A stretch of 64,000 nt of DNA from Porphyromonadaceae bacterium UBA2720 (GTDB taxonomy: Bacteria; Bacteroidota; Bacteroidia; Bacteroidales; Muribaculaceae), in assembly GCA_002353885.1 (NCBI GenBank), contig DEKO01000147.1, positions 1 to 64,000 of the forward strand. Reading direction: 5' to 3'. The position numbers were made by a program, and so were the translations under genes. Below the pieces are notes generated by a model. The model had not been told where the DNA came from and made no database searches. It worked only from the letters and a program-made list of their open reading frames with translations. This document shows positions 7,895-17,119 of the stretch, in pieces. Every line of letters starts with the position of its first letter. Position 1 is the first letter of the stretch.

Positions 7895-8728
7895 TCAGTC
7901 CCACTGCTTCATGGCATAGGTCTGCTGCTTAAGGAAAGTGCCTAACTCGTCGGCAGTGGGGTGCTGTGCCAGTGTCTCGGGCAAGATGGGTTGCCCTACC
8001 GAGATGCGGAACGTGTCGCCCTTGCGTCTGAAGACTTCGCTGGGCAGCTTGAGTGTGCGCAGGCGCCAGTCGATCATCCCCAAGATGGTGAATGTGATGC
8101 TGTTATGCCCGTGGAAATAGATGGGAATGACAGGTACTTTGAGCTTCTGAATGAGGCGGATGACGCTGGGTTGCCACTGTCGGTCCTCGATGTGCAAGTC
8201 GTGTGTAAACTTGCTCACAGCCCCTGCTGGGAAGAATCCCAGCGGGTGGCCCTCACGCACATGAGTCATGGCCTGTGCGATGCCACGCATGCTCACTGCT
8301 CGCTTGGCCGGGTCGTCGCTCTGCAGGGCATCGACGGCAATGAAGTTGGGCCGCATGGCGCTGATGTAGTTCAGTATCATATTGACCATCACCTTGAAGT
8401 CGTCACGGTGCTCGCCGATGAGCTTGATGAGCATGATGCCGTCCAGTGCACCGAAGGGGTGGTTGCTCACTGTGATGAACGCTCCTTGTGGCAGGTTGTC
8501 CAGCACCTCTTGCCCTCGCACCTTGATGGTGATGTTCAGGTCGTTGAGCAGACCTTGCACAAAGGGCACTCCCGGCGTGTCGCAGTTGTGGTCGTGTATC
8601 CAGTTGACCTTGTCGATGGCGAGCATGCGCGACAAGAAGCTCACCAGCCTCGGCTTGCCGTCAAACCAAGGCACCATCTGTCGTATGTCGTCGTAGTCGA
8701 GTACGGTTCGTTTAATCGGTTGAGCCAT
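7895..8728 (-). CDS. PlsC-like lysophospholipid/lysolipid acyltransferase
   Basis: 277 residues from ATG 8728, giving MAQPIKRTVLDYDD; an upstream Met at 8764 is less likely because it would include the promoter. The acyltransferase motif SNHPFGALDG (NHx4D) lies near residue 95, a second block FFPAGAVSK replaces the usual FPEG motif, and VPVIPIYFHG is the third block. These enzymes transfer an acyl chain from acyl-ACP or CoA to a lysolipid at the inner membrane. The shape resembles the OlsA/GlsA group that makes ornithine or glycine lipids more than classical PlsC, but the substrate is not proven. The gene is monocistronic, divergent from the dcw cluster. Confidence 0.85.
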   Translation of the reverse strand: MAQPIKRTVLDYDDIRQMVPWFDGKPRLVSFLSRMLAIDKVNWIHDHNCDTPGVPFVQGLLNDLNITIKVRGQEVLDNLPQGAFITVSNHPFGALDGIMLIKLIGEHRDDFKVMVNMILNYISAMRPNFIAVDALQSDDPAKRAVSMRGIAQAMTHVREGHPLGFFPAGAVSKFTHDLHIEDRQWQPSVIRLIQKLKVPVIPIYFHGHNSITFTILGMIDWRLRTLKLPSEVFRRKGDTFRISVGQPILPETLAQHPTADELGTFLKQQTYAMKQWD

Positions 8729-9054
8729 TGCATTTTTGAGTTGTGGGCTGCAAAGGTACAACATTTTTTTGACATGTGTGACAATTTGTCAGATTTTTTG
8801 CTTTTTAGGGCTTTAAATTTCATCATTTTTTGCTCGAATTGGGGTGGTGAAAGGGCTATAATGTTTGCAGACGCAAACAGGCTGACAAATGACTGAAAGT
8901 TACCTGCTTGGGGTGGTGTTGAGAAGGTTGTTAATAACTTTTTTAGTGAAAAATTTGCAAAATCAAATTTGGGATTCCAAATTATCCAGAAAAAGTTAGT
9001 AACTTTACACCCTCAAAACCATATGCAACTGATCGAAGCGCAACTTTACCAGTC
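8729..9054. other. divergent intergenic region between acyltransferase gene and rsmH
   Basis: 326 bp, AT-rich. It contains the minus-strand -7 element at 8751-8758 and a weak plus-strand match TAACTTTA at 9000-9007 before rsmH. No mraZ-like frame is present where many bacteria carry mraZ. No other structure was seen. Confidence 0.5.
8751..8758 (-). promoter_or_regulatory. -7 element for the acyltransferase gene
   Basis: Reads TACCTTTG on the minus strand, 23 bp before the ATG at 8728. A TTG triplet 23 bp upstream is a possible but poorly spaced -33 box. Confidence 0.5.
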
Positions 9055-9969
9055 ATGAACGACGTTGTTTATCACATACCTGCTCTGCTTGAAGAGTGTC
9101 TTAATGGCTTGAATATCAATCCAGATGGCACCTATGTTGATGTCACCTTCGGTGGTGGTGGTCACAGCCGTGCCATCGTCGAGCGGCTTTCGCCGCTAGG
9201 TCACCTGTATGGCATGGACCAGGACATCGACGCTAGTCGCAACCGCATCGACGACCCTCGGTTCACCTTTGTGCTGAGCAACTTTGCCTATCTCAAGAAC
9301 TTCATGCGCTATTATGGCGTGGCAGGTGTTGACGGCATCTTGGCCGACCTGGGTGTGTCGTTTCACCACTTCGACGACTCGGAGCGAGGATTCTCGTTCC
9401 GCTTCGACGGGCAGCTGGACATGCGCATGAACCGGTCGGCGTCGCTCGATGCGCGCCAAGTGATCGCCACCTACAGCGAGGAAGAGCTTGCGCGCGTGCT
9501 GTATCTCTACGGCGAGCTCAAGCAGAGCCGTCAGATGGCGCGTGCCATCGTCAAGGCCCGCGCTCAGAGCAGCATCGACACGACCTTGCAGCTGATTGAT
9601 GTCGTGCAGCCGCACATCCGCCGCAGCCAGGAGAAGAAAGAGCTGGCCCAGGTGTTCCAGGCACTGCGCATCGAGGTCAACCACGAGGTGGACGTGCTCA
9701 AGCGCCTGTTGCAGTCGTCGCTCGATGTGCTGCGTCCTGGCGGCCGCCTGGTGGTCATCACCTATCACTCGCTCGAAGACCGTCTGGTCAAGAACTTCAT
9801 GCGCTCGGGCAACATCGAGGGGCAGGTCGTCAAGGACTTCTATGGCCGCGTGCAGTCGCCACTCGAGCTGGTCAACAACAAGGTCATCACGCCCAGCGAG
9901 GCCGAGGTCGAGCGCAACCCCCGCTCACGCAGCGCCAAGCTGCGCATCGCGCAAAAAACATGTGATTGA
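9055..9969 (+). CDS. 16S rRNA (cytosine(1402)-N(4))-methyltransferase RsmH (MraW)
   Basis: 304 residues, normal for the family. The SAM-binding motif DVTFGGGGHSRAI is at about 29-41, ADLGVSFHHFDD follows near 100, and the C-terminal block has the family signatures VITYHSLEDRLVK and RNPRSRSAKLR. The enzyme methylates C1402 in the 16S decoding centre. It is the first gene of the dcw cluster here; ftsL follows after 48 bp. mraZ, the usual upstream partner, is absent from this position. Confidence 0.97.
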   Translation: MNDVVYHIPALLEECLNGLNINPDGTYVDVTFGGGGHSRAIVERLSPLGHLYGMDQDIDASRNRIDDPRFTFVLSNFAYLKNFMRYYGVAGVDGILADLGVSFHHFDDSERGFSFRFDGQLDMRMNRSASLDARQVIATYSEEELARVLYLYGELKQSRQMARAIVKARAQSSIDTTLQLIDVVQPHIRRSQEKKELAQVFQALRIEVNHEVDVLKRLLQSSLDVLRPGGRLVVITYHSLEDRLVKNFMRSGNIEGQVVKDFYGRVQSPLELVNNKVITPSEAEVERNPRSRSAKLRIAQKTCD

Positions 9970-10017
9970 GTTTTGCTATTTTAGGCTCTATCAGACACAA
10001 AATCAAGTAACTATAAC

Positions 10018-10425
10018 ATGAACGAAGACGAGAATAGAAATATTGAGGCCGAGGAACAGAGCGGCGAACAGACGCAGAAGCAGCGGCGCAAGCGTCGCAG
10101 CGGCAAGGCCCAGAAGGCCGTGCGAGGCGTGGTGCAGGGACGCTCGTTCCTGTCGTGGGACTTCTTTAAACGCAACGCAGTCTACATTGTGGCTGCCACC
10201 ATCATGATGCTGATGTACATCAGCAACAAGTATGTGTGCCAGAACTACATGCGCGATGTGATGAATCTCAAGGTCGAGCTCGAGAATGCCAAGACCGACT
10301 GCGTCAATGCCAGTGCAAAGTATAATTCCATGATACGCGAGAGCCAGATGACGGCATTTGTCGACACGATGCACATCGACCTGAGCGCACCCGAACAACC
10401 CCCCTATCAATTGAGTGAGAAATGA
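10018..10425 (+). CDS. FtsL-like cell division protein
   Basis: 135 residues: a very basic cytoplasmic head (KQRRKRRSGK at 18-27), one transmembrane helix at about 59-76, and a periplasmic coiled-coil-like segment (VMNLKVELENAKTDCVNA). This is the FtsL layout, in which a bitopic protein bridges FtsQ and FtsI/FtsW at the septum. Sequence conservation is low, so the assignment relies on topology and position between rsmH and ftsI. Its stop overlaps the ftsI start (ATGA, 10422-10425). Confidence 0.82.
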   Translation: MNEDENRNIEAEEQSGEQTQKQRRKRRSGKAQKAVRGVVQGRSFLSWDFFKRNAVYIVAATIMMLMYISNKYVCQNYMRDVMNLKVELENAKTDCVNASAKYNSMIRESQMTAFVDTMHIDLSAPEQPPYQLSEK

Positions 10426-12530
10426 AAGAGACCAACAAAAAACACATCTTGCTGCGCTACTCGCTGGTCGTGGGACTGGTGCTGGCGTTCTCTGTGGCCA
10501 TCGTTTGGGACATGTTCAAGACGGCCGTGGTGTATGGTGCCGAGTGGAACAGCAAGGCCGACAGTGTGCTGACCAAGGAGACTCCCATCGAGCCTGAGCG
10601 TGGCAAACTGCTGGCCGACAACGGCACTGTGCTTGCGGCCAACCTGCAATATTACATTGCTCGCATCGACTGGCTTGCAGCCGGCATGAAGAAGGACTCG
10701 CTGGACAAGTATCTGCCGGCCTTGTGCGACAGCCTGGCCGTGCTCGAGCCGTCGAAGGACGCCCAGCAGTGGCGCGCCGAGCTGCTCGAGTCGTATGAGC
10801 GCATCACCACCGACAAGAAAAAGAAGAACCACAGCTACCGCCTGATTCGCCGCATGCTCACCCACGGCGAGTGGCAGCGGCTGAAGGAATTCCCCTTCTT
10901 CAAGCAATATGGGTTGAAGAAAGGCATCCTCTACAGCGAGCGTCAGGTGCGCCGTAGCCGCCCCTACGGCTCAATGGCCTCGCGCAGCATCGGCAATGTG
11001 GGCCAGGACTCGACCAGTTCGTGCATCCGCGGGCGTTCGGGTCTGGAGATGGCGCTCGACTCGCTGCTCTATGGCGAGCCGGGTGTGGCCACACGCATCC
11101 AGCTGACCAACAACATTGTCAACCACGAGAGTAAGCCCGCCGTTCCGGGCTATGACATCACCACCACCATCAATGTGGCGCTGCAAGACATCGTGGAGAA
11201 TGAGCTCTACAGCATGCTTCACGAGACCGATGCCCGCTGGGGCACATGTGTGCTGATGGAGGTTGCCACAGGCGAGATCAAGGCCATCAGCAACCTGGAG
11301 TGGAACGACAAGGCCGGCGACTATGTCGAGGGCCGCAACAATGCCGTGCTGGGCTATGAGCCCGGCTCGGTGATGAAACCCATCTCGATGATGATAGCCA
11401 TCGAGGAGGGAGTGGTGGGCAACATCGATGCGCCCATCCCGACGGGCACGACGTGGCTCTATGAGGGCCGCGCCATCAATGACCCTCATGGCGGCGCCCA
11501 GCTCACCCCGCGCCAGATCATCGAGACGTCGTCTAACGTGGGCATGTCACGCCTGATTGTCAAGCGCTATGGCAACGACCCTGGCGGGTTCTACGACAAG
11601 CTCAAGAGCATGGGCTTCTTCGAGCCATTCCACTCGGGCATCGGTGGCGAGCAGGCGCCCATCATCCACCGCCTGGGCAAGACGCGTGCCGACAAGGTGG
11701 CGCTCACACGAATGGCCTTTGGCTACTCGACGCTCATCCCGCCGCTGAGTGTGCTGGCCATGTACAATGCCATCGCTAACGACGGCAAGTATGTGCGTCC
11801 TCACCTGGTGAAGAAGCTCTCGCGCGAGGGCGAGCCCGACAGCATCGTGCCGGTGACCTATATCCGGCAGCATGTGTGCAGTCCCGAGACTGCCCAGAAA
11901 CTGCGAATCATGATGCGCGACGTGGTGTGGGGCAATCGAGGCACCGCGCGCAAGTGGCTGCAGGACGACCATGTGGCCATCGCGGGCAAGACTGGCACGG
12001 CCTACACCATCAACAGCGATGGCCACTATGGCACGCAGAAGCGTCTGGCATTCTGCGGCTTCTTCCCCTACGAAAATCCCAAATACTCATGCGTTGTGCT
12101 GATGCTGGGTGCCAACCGCGGCGCTGGTGCCAGCAGCGGCATGGTGCTCAAGAATGTGGCGCTCAAGATGTATGCCCGCGGATTGCTAGGCGATGCGCCC
12201 AACTATGCCGTGACGGTCGACAAGGATGGCAAAGCCGTGCCCAAGTCGCCGACTCCGGCCAAACTCTTTGCCAGCACCAACCCTCGTCAGGCGTCCAACC
12301 TGCAGAAGGGTCTTAGCATCCCCAATGCCAAGGTATTCCAGAAGCCCGACAACGGCAAGGGTGGTGTGCCCAATGTGCGTGGTCTGTCGGTGCGCGACGC
12401 CATCCGCCGTCTGGAGGATGCCGGTCTGTGTGTGCGCTTCAGCGGCAACGGCTATGTCGTGGGTCAGAGCCTGACGGCGGGCAGCAAGTTTGACCGCGGG
12501 CAAGTGATACACTTGACGCTGAGGAATTAG
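10422..12530 (+). CDS. septal penicillin-binding protein FtsI (PBP3-type transpeptidase)
   Basis: 702 residues: a cytoplasmic head, one membrane anchor at about 9-27, the pedestal (PBP dimer) domain, then the transpeptidase domain with Ser316-V-M-Lys319, Ser370-Ser-Asn372 and Lys523-Thr-Gly525. A single PASTA domain ends the protein (VPNVRGLSVRDAIRRLEDAG). FtsI cross-links septal peptidoglycan in the periplasm with FtsW. The PASTA domain and length are usual for Bacteroidetes and Gram-positive-like FtsI. Translational coupling to ftsL through the 4-bp overlap is likely. Confidence 0.97.
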   Translation: MKETNKKHILLRYSLVVGLVLAFSVAIVWDMFKTAVVYGAEWNSKADSVLTKETPIEPERGKLLADNGTVLAANLQYYIARIDWLAAGMKKDSLDKYLPALCDSLAVLEPSKDAQQWRAELLESYERITTDKKKKNHSYRLIRRMLTHGEWQRLKEFPFFKQYGLKKGILYSERQVRRSRPYGSMASRSIGNVGQDSTSSCIRGRSGLEMALDSLLYGEPGVATRIQLTNNIVNHESKPAVPGYDITTTINVALQDIVENELYSMLHETDARWGTCVLMEVATGEIKAISNLEWNDKAGDYVEGRNNAVLGYEPGSVMKPISMMIAIEEGVVGNIDAPIPTGTTWLYEGRAINDPHGGAQLTPRQIIETSSNVGMSRLIVKRYGNDPGGFYDKLKSMGFFEPFHSGIGGEQAPIIHRLGKTRADKVALTRMAFGYSTLIPPLSVLAMYNAIANDGKYVRPHLVKKLSREGEPDSIVPVTYIRQHVCSPETAQKLRIMMRDVVWGNRGTARKWLQDDHVAIAGKTGTAYTINSDGHYGTQKRLAFCGFFPYENPKYSCVVLMLGANRGAGASSGMVLKNVALKMYARGLLGDAPNYAVTVDKDGKAVPKSPTPAKLFASTNPRQASNLQKGLSIPNAKVFQKPDNGKGGVPNVRGLSVRDAIRRLEDAGLCVRFSGNGYVVGQSLTAGSKFDRGQVIHLTLRN

Positions 12531-12561
12531 TTTATAGTTTATAGTGTATAGTTTATAGTTA
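12529..12561. repeat. short-word intergenic repeat (GTTTATA units)
   Basis: AGTTTATAGT/AGTGTATAGT variants repeated four times between ftsI and murE, beginning at the ftsI stop codon. Confidence 0.75.
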
Positions 12562-12580
12562 AATGTCCAAAAATTTAATC

Positions 12581-14029
12581 ATGAAGAAACTAAACTTTTT
12601 ATTGCAAGACTTATGCCCCACCCAGGTTGTGGGCAACACCGATATAGACATCACCAATGTGCTGTGCGACTCGCGCCAGGTCAAGGGTGGCGAGCTGTTT
12701 GTCGCCGTTGTGGGTGTGGCTGTCGACGCACACCGCTTCATCCCGCAGGTGACAGAGGCCGGTGCTGCAGCCGTGCTGTGCCAGCAACTGCCGCAAGTGC
12801 TGGCCGATGGGGTGACCTATGTCGTGGTGCCCGACACCACACGTGCTCTTGCTCTAGTGGCCAGCGCGTGGTATGACCATCCCAGCGAGCACTTGCGTCT
12901 GGTAGGTGTGACTGGCACCAACGGCAAGACCACCACGGCCACACTGCTGTATGAACTGATGCAGCATCTGGGCTACAAGGCCGGTCTGCTGTCGACGGTG
13001 AAGAATATGATTGACCGCCGTGAGGAGGCAGCGACACAGACCACCCCCGACCACCTGAACCTCAACCGTCTGTTGCATGAGATGGTCGTGGCAGGTTGCG
13101 ACTATGCCTTCATGGAGGTGAGCAGCCATGCGTGTGTGCAGCATCGCATCGATGGCCTGCGCTGGGCTGGTGGTGTATTCACCAACCTGACGCAGGACCA
13201 CCTGGACTATCACAAGACCATGGACGAGTATCTCAGGGCCAAGAAGATGTTCTTCGACTCACTGCCTGCCGAGGCCTTCGCTCTGGTCAACGTCGACGAC
13301 AAGGTGGGCCGGGTGATGTTACAGAACTGTCAGGCGCAGCATCACACCTATGCGCTGCGCACGATGGCCGATTTCAACTGCCGTCTGGTCGAGGAGCGCA
13401 TCGATGGCATGAGCTTGCAGATCAATGGGCGTGACGTGGAGGTGTTGCTCACCGGCCGCTTCAATGCCTACAACTTGACAGCCATTGCTGCCACAGCGAT
13501 GCTGCTGGGCATCGACCGCGATGATGTGTTGGTGAGCCTGAGCCAGTTGCATGCCGCTGATGGCCGCTTCCAGACGTTGCATGCGCCCAAGGGTTTCACT
13601 GCCATCGTCGACTATGCTCACACGCCCGATGCGCTGATCAACGTACTCGACACCATCCGCGACCTGGTTCGCGGGCGCGGGCAGGTGATCTGCGTGTGTG
13701 GTTGCGGTGGCGACCGCGATGCCACCAAGCGCCCCATCATGGCGCATGAGGCAGCGCTTCGCAGCGATCGCACTATCCTCACCAGCGACAACCCTCGCAC
13801 CGAGGATCCCGAGGCCATCTTGCGCGACATGGAGGCCGGTCTGAGCGACGATGACCGTCAGCACACCATCAAGATTACCGACCGTCGCGAGGCCATCCGC
13901 ACCGCCTGCCTGCTGGCGCAGCCGGGCGACGTGGTGCTGGTTGCCGGCAAGGGTCACGAGACCTATCAGGACGTGATGGGCGTCAAGCACCACTTCGACG
14001 ACCGCGAGGAGTTGCGGGCGTGCTTCTAA
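12581..14029 (+). CDS. UDP-N-acetylmuramoyl-tripeptide synthetase MurE (meso-DAP adding)
   Basis: 482 residues from ATG 12581 (MKKLNFLLQD); an ATG six codons earlier is possible. It is a three-domain Mur ligase: N-terminal UDP-binding domain, central ATPase with GVTGTNGKTTTATLL, and C-terminal domain with VCGCGGDRDATKRP. The DNPR motif (D403-R406) that selects meso-diaminopimelate is present, so this enzyme should add DAP, not lysine, to UDP-MurNAc-L-Ala-D-Glu in the cytoplasm. It follows ftsI after a 50-bp repeat-filled gap. Confidence 0.96.
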   Translation: MKKLNFLLQDLCPTQVVGNTDIDITNVLCDSRQVKGGELFVAVVGVAVDAHRFIPQVTEAGAAAVLCQQLPQVLADGVTYVVVPDTTRALALVASAWYDHPSEHLRLVGVTGTNGKTTTATLLYELMQHLGYKAGLLSTVKNMIDRREEAATQTTPDHLNLNRLLHEMVVAGCDYAFMEVSSHACVQHRIDGLRWAGGVFTNLTQDHLDYHKTMDEYLRAKKMFFDSLPAEAFALVNVDDKVGRVMLQNCQAQHHTYALRTMADFNCRLVEERIDGMSLQINGRDVEVLLTGRFNAYNLTAIAATAMLLGIDRDDVLVSLSQLHAADGRFQTLHAPKGFTAIVDYAHTPDALINVLDTIRDLVRGRGQVICVCGCGGDRDATKRPIMAHEAALRSDRTILTSDNPRTEDPEAILRDMEAGLSDDDRQHTIKITDRREAIRTACLLAQPGDVVLVAGKGHETYQDVMGVKHHFDDREELRACF

Positions 14030-14034
14030 TCACT

Positions 14035-14058
14035 GCCACGACTAAGGCCGCGGCATAG
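14035..14058. repeat. degenerate REP-like palindrome copy
   Basis: Reads GCCACGAC...GCCGCGGCATAG just behind the murE stop. It resembles the palindrome found intact in folA (43880-43903) and behind the barrel gene (59880-59903). Confidence 0.5.
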
Positions 14059-14072
14059 CCAACAGAACGAAA

Positions 14073-14107
14073 TTATCCATTATTCATTACTCAATATTCA
14101 TTAATCA
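14073..14107. repeat. short-word intergenic repeat (ATTCATTA units)
   Basis: Variants TTATCCATTA, TTCATTACTC and ATATTCATTA in series immediately before the mraY start. Confidence 0.6.
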
Positions 14108-14109
14108 CG

Positions 14110-15492
14110 ATGTTTTACCATCTGTTTCAATACTTGCAAGAATTTGATGTGCCGGGTGCGCATCTGATGGACTATATCACCTTCCGTGCCGGCGTGACGC
14201 TGGCCCTGTCGCTGTTCTTTGCTATCGTCATTGGTGGCTCGATCATCAAGAAGCTCGAGGCCTACTACAACCGGCAGGGCGGCGAGAACATGCGCGACCT
14301 GGACAACGGCGGTAAGATTGTGTCACACACCGATGCCATCGAGAAGATTCAAGACGTGCTGGCCAACCTCGACGAGACCGACCAGGAGAAGAAGGACGAT
14401 GTGGCCAAGTGTCTGGAGAAAGACCGCAAGTCGCAGACGCCCAGTATGGGTGGACTCATCATCATCTTTGCCATCCTGGTGCCGTGTCTGCTCATGGGCA
14501 AGCTCAACAACGTCTATATGTTGCTCATGATTCTGGCCACGCTGTGGTGCGGCGCTCTGGGTTTCCTGGACGACTACATCAAGATTGCTCACCACGACAA
14601 GCAGGGCCTCAAGGGTAAGTTCAAGGTCATCGGACAGGTGGGCCTGGGCATCGTAGTGGCTCTGGTGATGTGGGCCAGCCCAGCCATCGTCATGAGTGAG
14701 AACACCGAGGTGCGCAATCCCGAGACCAACCAGATGGAGGTGGTCCACTCACCGCAGGTCAAGGGTACGCAGACCACCATCCCCTTCATCAAGAACCACA
14801 ACTTCGACTACGCCAAGGTGGCGCAGTGGGTAGGCTTTGAGGGCAAGACAGCCCGTGCCATCGGCTGGTTTATTTTTGCCGCCCTGGCCATCTTCATCGT
14901 CGTGGCTGTGAGCAACGCAGCCAACCTCACCGACGGCCTTGACGGCCTGGCCAGCGGCACAAGCGCCATTGTGGCGGTGGCCCTGGCCATCATGGCCTAT
15001 CTGAGCGGCAATGTCTTCTATGCCGCCTATCTCAACATCATGTATATCCCCGACAGTAGCGAGCTGGTGATCTATGCCGCAGCCTTCATCGGGGCCACCA
15101 TCGGCTTCTTGTGGTACAACTCCTATCCCGCCCAGGTGTTCATGGGCGACACCGGCAGTCTGTGCATCGGCGGCATCGTGGGTGTGTTCGCCTTGCTGCT
15201 GCGCAAAGAGTGGCTGTTGCCCATCCTGTGTGGTGTGTTCTTTGTCGAGGCGCTGAGCAACATGTTGCAGACCGGCTACTTCAAGTATACCAAGCGCAAG
15301 ACCGGTGTGGGTAAGCGCATCTTCAAGATGGCCCCCATCCATCACCACTACCAGATACCGGCCGGCAAGATCAAGAACGTCATGTTCCAGAAGCCCATCC
15401 ACGCCATCCCCGAGAACAAGATAGTGATGCGCTTCTTGCTCATCTCTATCATCCTTGCCGTGTTGACCTTCGTCACCTTCAAGGTGAGATAA
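14110..15492 (+). CDS. phospho-N-acetylmuramoyl-pentapeptide transferase MraY
   Basis: 460 residues with about ten membrane helices. Active-site motifs are GFLDDY (D154, D155), NLTDGLDGL (D275, D278), FMGDTGSL, and the HHH motif (411-413) in APIHHHYQ. MraY transfers phospho-MurNAc-pentapeptide to undecaprenyl phosphate to make lipid I. The protein is ~100 residues longer than E. coli MraY: one extension is the periplasmic loop known from Bacteroidetes, another is a charged ~40-residue insert (about 66-106) in the first cytoplasmic loop, between MRDLD and TPSMGG. Confidence 0.96.
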   Translation: MFYHLFQYLQEFDVPGAHLMDYITFRAGVTLALSLFFAIVIGGSIIKKLEAYYNRQGGENMRDLDNGGKIVSHTDAIEKIQDVLANLDETDQEKKDDVAKCLEKDRKSQTPSMGGLIIIFAILVPCLLMGKLNNVYMLLMILATLWCGALGFLDDYIKIAHHDKQGLKGKFKVIGQVGLGIVVALVMWASPAIVMSENTEVRNPETNQMEVVHSPQVKGTQTTIPFIKNHNFDYAKVAQWVGFEGKTARAIGWFIFAALAIFIVVAVSNAANLTDGLDGLASGTSAIVAVALAIMAYLSGNVFYAAYLNIMYIPDSSELVIYAAAFIGATIGFLWYNSYPAQVFMGDTGSLCIGGIVGVFALLLRKEWLLPILCGVFFVEALSNMLQTGYFKYTKRKTGVGKRIFKMAPIHHHYQIPAGKIKNVMFQKPIHAIPENKIVMRFLLISIILAVLTFVTFKVR

Positions 15493-15700
15493 GTAACCAT
15501 AAAAAATAACTTGGCACGATTTATTATTGATATCTCCAGCTCATCTTTTTGTCCCTTTTTGCTTTGCTCATCAGTTGTTATGCCCGCATAACTCCTTCTT
15601 CACAAAACAAAAATGAACTAAAAAACTGAGCTAAATCATACCAACTTATTTTATAACGGTTACTAAACTCAAAACTCGTAATCAGTAAATAAAAAGATAT

Positions 15701-17035
15701 ATGAAGAGACTAGTAGTATTAGGTGGTGGCGAGAGCGGCGCTGGAGCAGCCGTGCTCGCACTGAAACAGGGCATGGATGTGTTTCTGAGCGACATGGGAC
15801 ACATCAAGCCCAAGTATAAGGAGTTGCTCGAACAGCACGGCATCAGCTGGGAGGAGGGCGGTCACAGCGAGGAGCTCATCCTCAACGCCGACGAGATTGT
15901 CAAGAGCCCGGGCATTCCGCTGGAGGCTCCGCTCATTGTCAAGGCCGTGGAGCGCGGCATACCCATCATCAGCGAGATAGAGTTTGCCGGCCGGTATACC
16001 GACGCCAAGATGGTGTGCATCACCGGTAGCAACGGCAAGACCACGACGACGATGCTGACCTACCACATCCTCAAGGAGGCAGGCATGGACGTGGGTCTGG
16101 CCGGCAATGTGGGCAACAGCCTGGCGCTGCAGGTGGCCGAGGACCCGCACGAGGTGTATGTGATTGAGCTGAGCAGCTTCCAACTCGACAACATGTATGA
16201 CTTCAAGGCCAATGTGGCCGTGCTGCTCAACATCACCCCCGACCACTTGGACCGCTACGACCACAAGATGGAGAACTATGTCGCCGCCAAGTTCCGCATC
16301 ATGCGCAACCAGGGTCCCGACGATGTGTTCATCTACTGGCAGGACGACCCCATCATCAGCGAGCAGTTGCGACACATGCACACCGAGGCCCAGATGATGC
16401 CCTTCAGCGCCGAACATAGCGACGGTTGCACGGCCTGGGTCAAGGACGGCGAGATGAGCATCAACGTTGACGGCGAGCAGTGGACCATGCCCACCGGCGA
16501 GCTGGCCATCCAAGGCCTGCACAACCTGTATAACTCGATGGCTGCCAGCATCAGTGCCAGTGTGCTGCACATCCAAAAAGATGTCATCCGCCATGCCTTG
16601 GGCGACTTCCAGGCAGTGGAGCACCGCCTGGAGTATGTGCGTACGCTTGACGGCGTGCGCTGGATCAACGACTCGAAGGCAACCAATGTCAACAGCACGT
16701 GGTATGCGCTGGAGAGCATGCGCGACCCGGTGGTGTTGATTTTGGGCGGCAAGGACAAGGGCAATGACTACAGCGAGATTGAGCCGTTTGTGCGCGAGAA
16801 GGTCAAGGCCATCGTGTGCCTGGGTGTGGACAACCGCAAGCTGCACGCGTTCTTCGACGGCAAGGTGCCCGTGGTGACCGATGCCGGCTCGATGGCCGAG
16901 TGTGTGGCCAAGTGTCACGAGTTGGCTCAGAGCGGCGACACGGTTCTGCTCTCGCCGTGCTGTGCCAGTTTCGACCTGTTCAAGAGTTATGAGGACCGCG
17001 GCACGCAGTTCAAGCAGGAGGTGAACAGTTTATAA
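15701..17035 (+). CDS. UDP-N-acetylmuramoylalanine--D-glutamate ligase MurD
   Basis: 444 residues. Rossmann-like N-terminal domain (LGGGESGAGAAVLALKQG), ATPase loop ITGSNGKTTTTML, central LSSFQLDNM motif and C-terminal WINDSKATNVNSTWYAL. The enzyme adds D-glutamate to UDP-MurNAc-L-alanine in the cytoplasm. The 208-bp gap behind mraY contains AACTCAAAACTCG-type words but no gene and no clear terminator. An inverted repeat begins right at the stop codon. Confidence 0.97.
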   Translation: MKRLVVLGGGESGAGAAVLALKQGMDVFLSDMGHIKPKYKELLEQHGISWEEGGHSEELILNADEIVKSPGIPLEAPLIVKAVERGIPIISEIEFAGRYTDAKMVCITGSNGKTTTTMLTYHILKEAGMDVGLAGNVGNSLALQVAEDPHEVYVIELSSFQLDNMYDFKANVAVLLNITPDHLDRYDHKMENYVAAKFRIMRNQGPDDVFIYWQDDPIISEQLRHMHTEAQMMPFSAEHSDGCTAWVKDGEMSINVDGEQWTMPTGELAIQGLHNLYNSMAASISASVLHIQKDVIRHALGDFQAVEHRLEYVRTLDGVRWINDSKATNVNSTWYALESMRDPVVLILGGKDKGNDYSEIEPFVREKVKAIVCLGVDNRKLHAFFDGKVPVVTDAGSMAECVAKCHELAQSGDTVLLSPCCASFDLFKSYEDRGTQFKQEVNSL

Positions 17036-17096
17036 AGTAGTTAAGGAGTTAAGTGGGGCCTCCCCTACTAAAAACCACTTAACTCTCTTAACTACT
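17036..17096. repeat. imperfect inverted repeat between murD and ftsW
   Basis: Left arm 17036-17056 and right arm 17075-17096 pair over about 21 bp with one bulge. The loop itself contains GGGG/CCCC. The left-arm word AAGTAGTTAAGGAGT also occurs directly at the stop of the NhaC-type antiporter gene (41195). Confidence 0.75.
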
Positions 17097-17119
17097 GACA
17101 GTAAGGTAAAAAATGCAAT

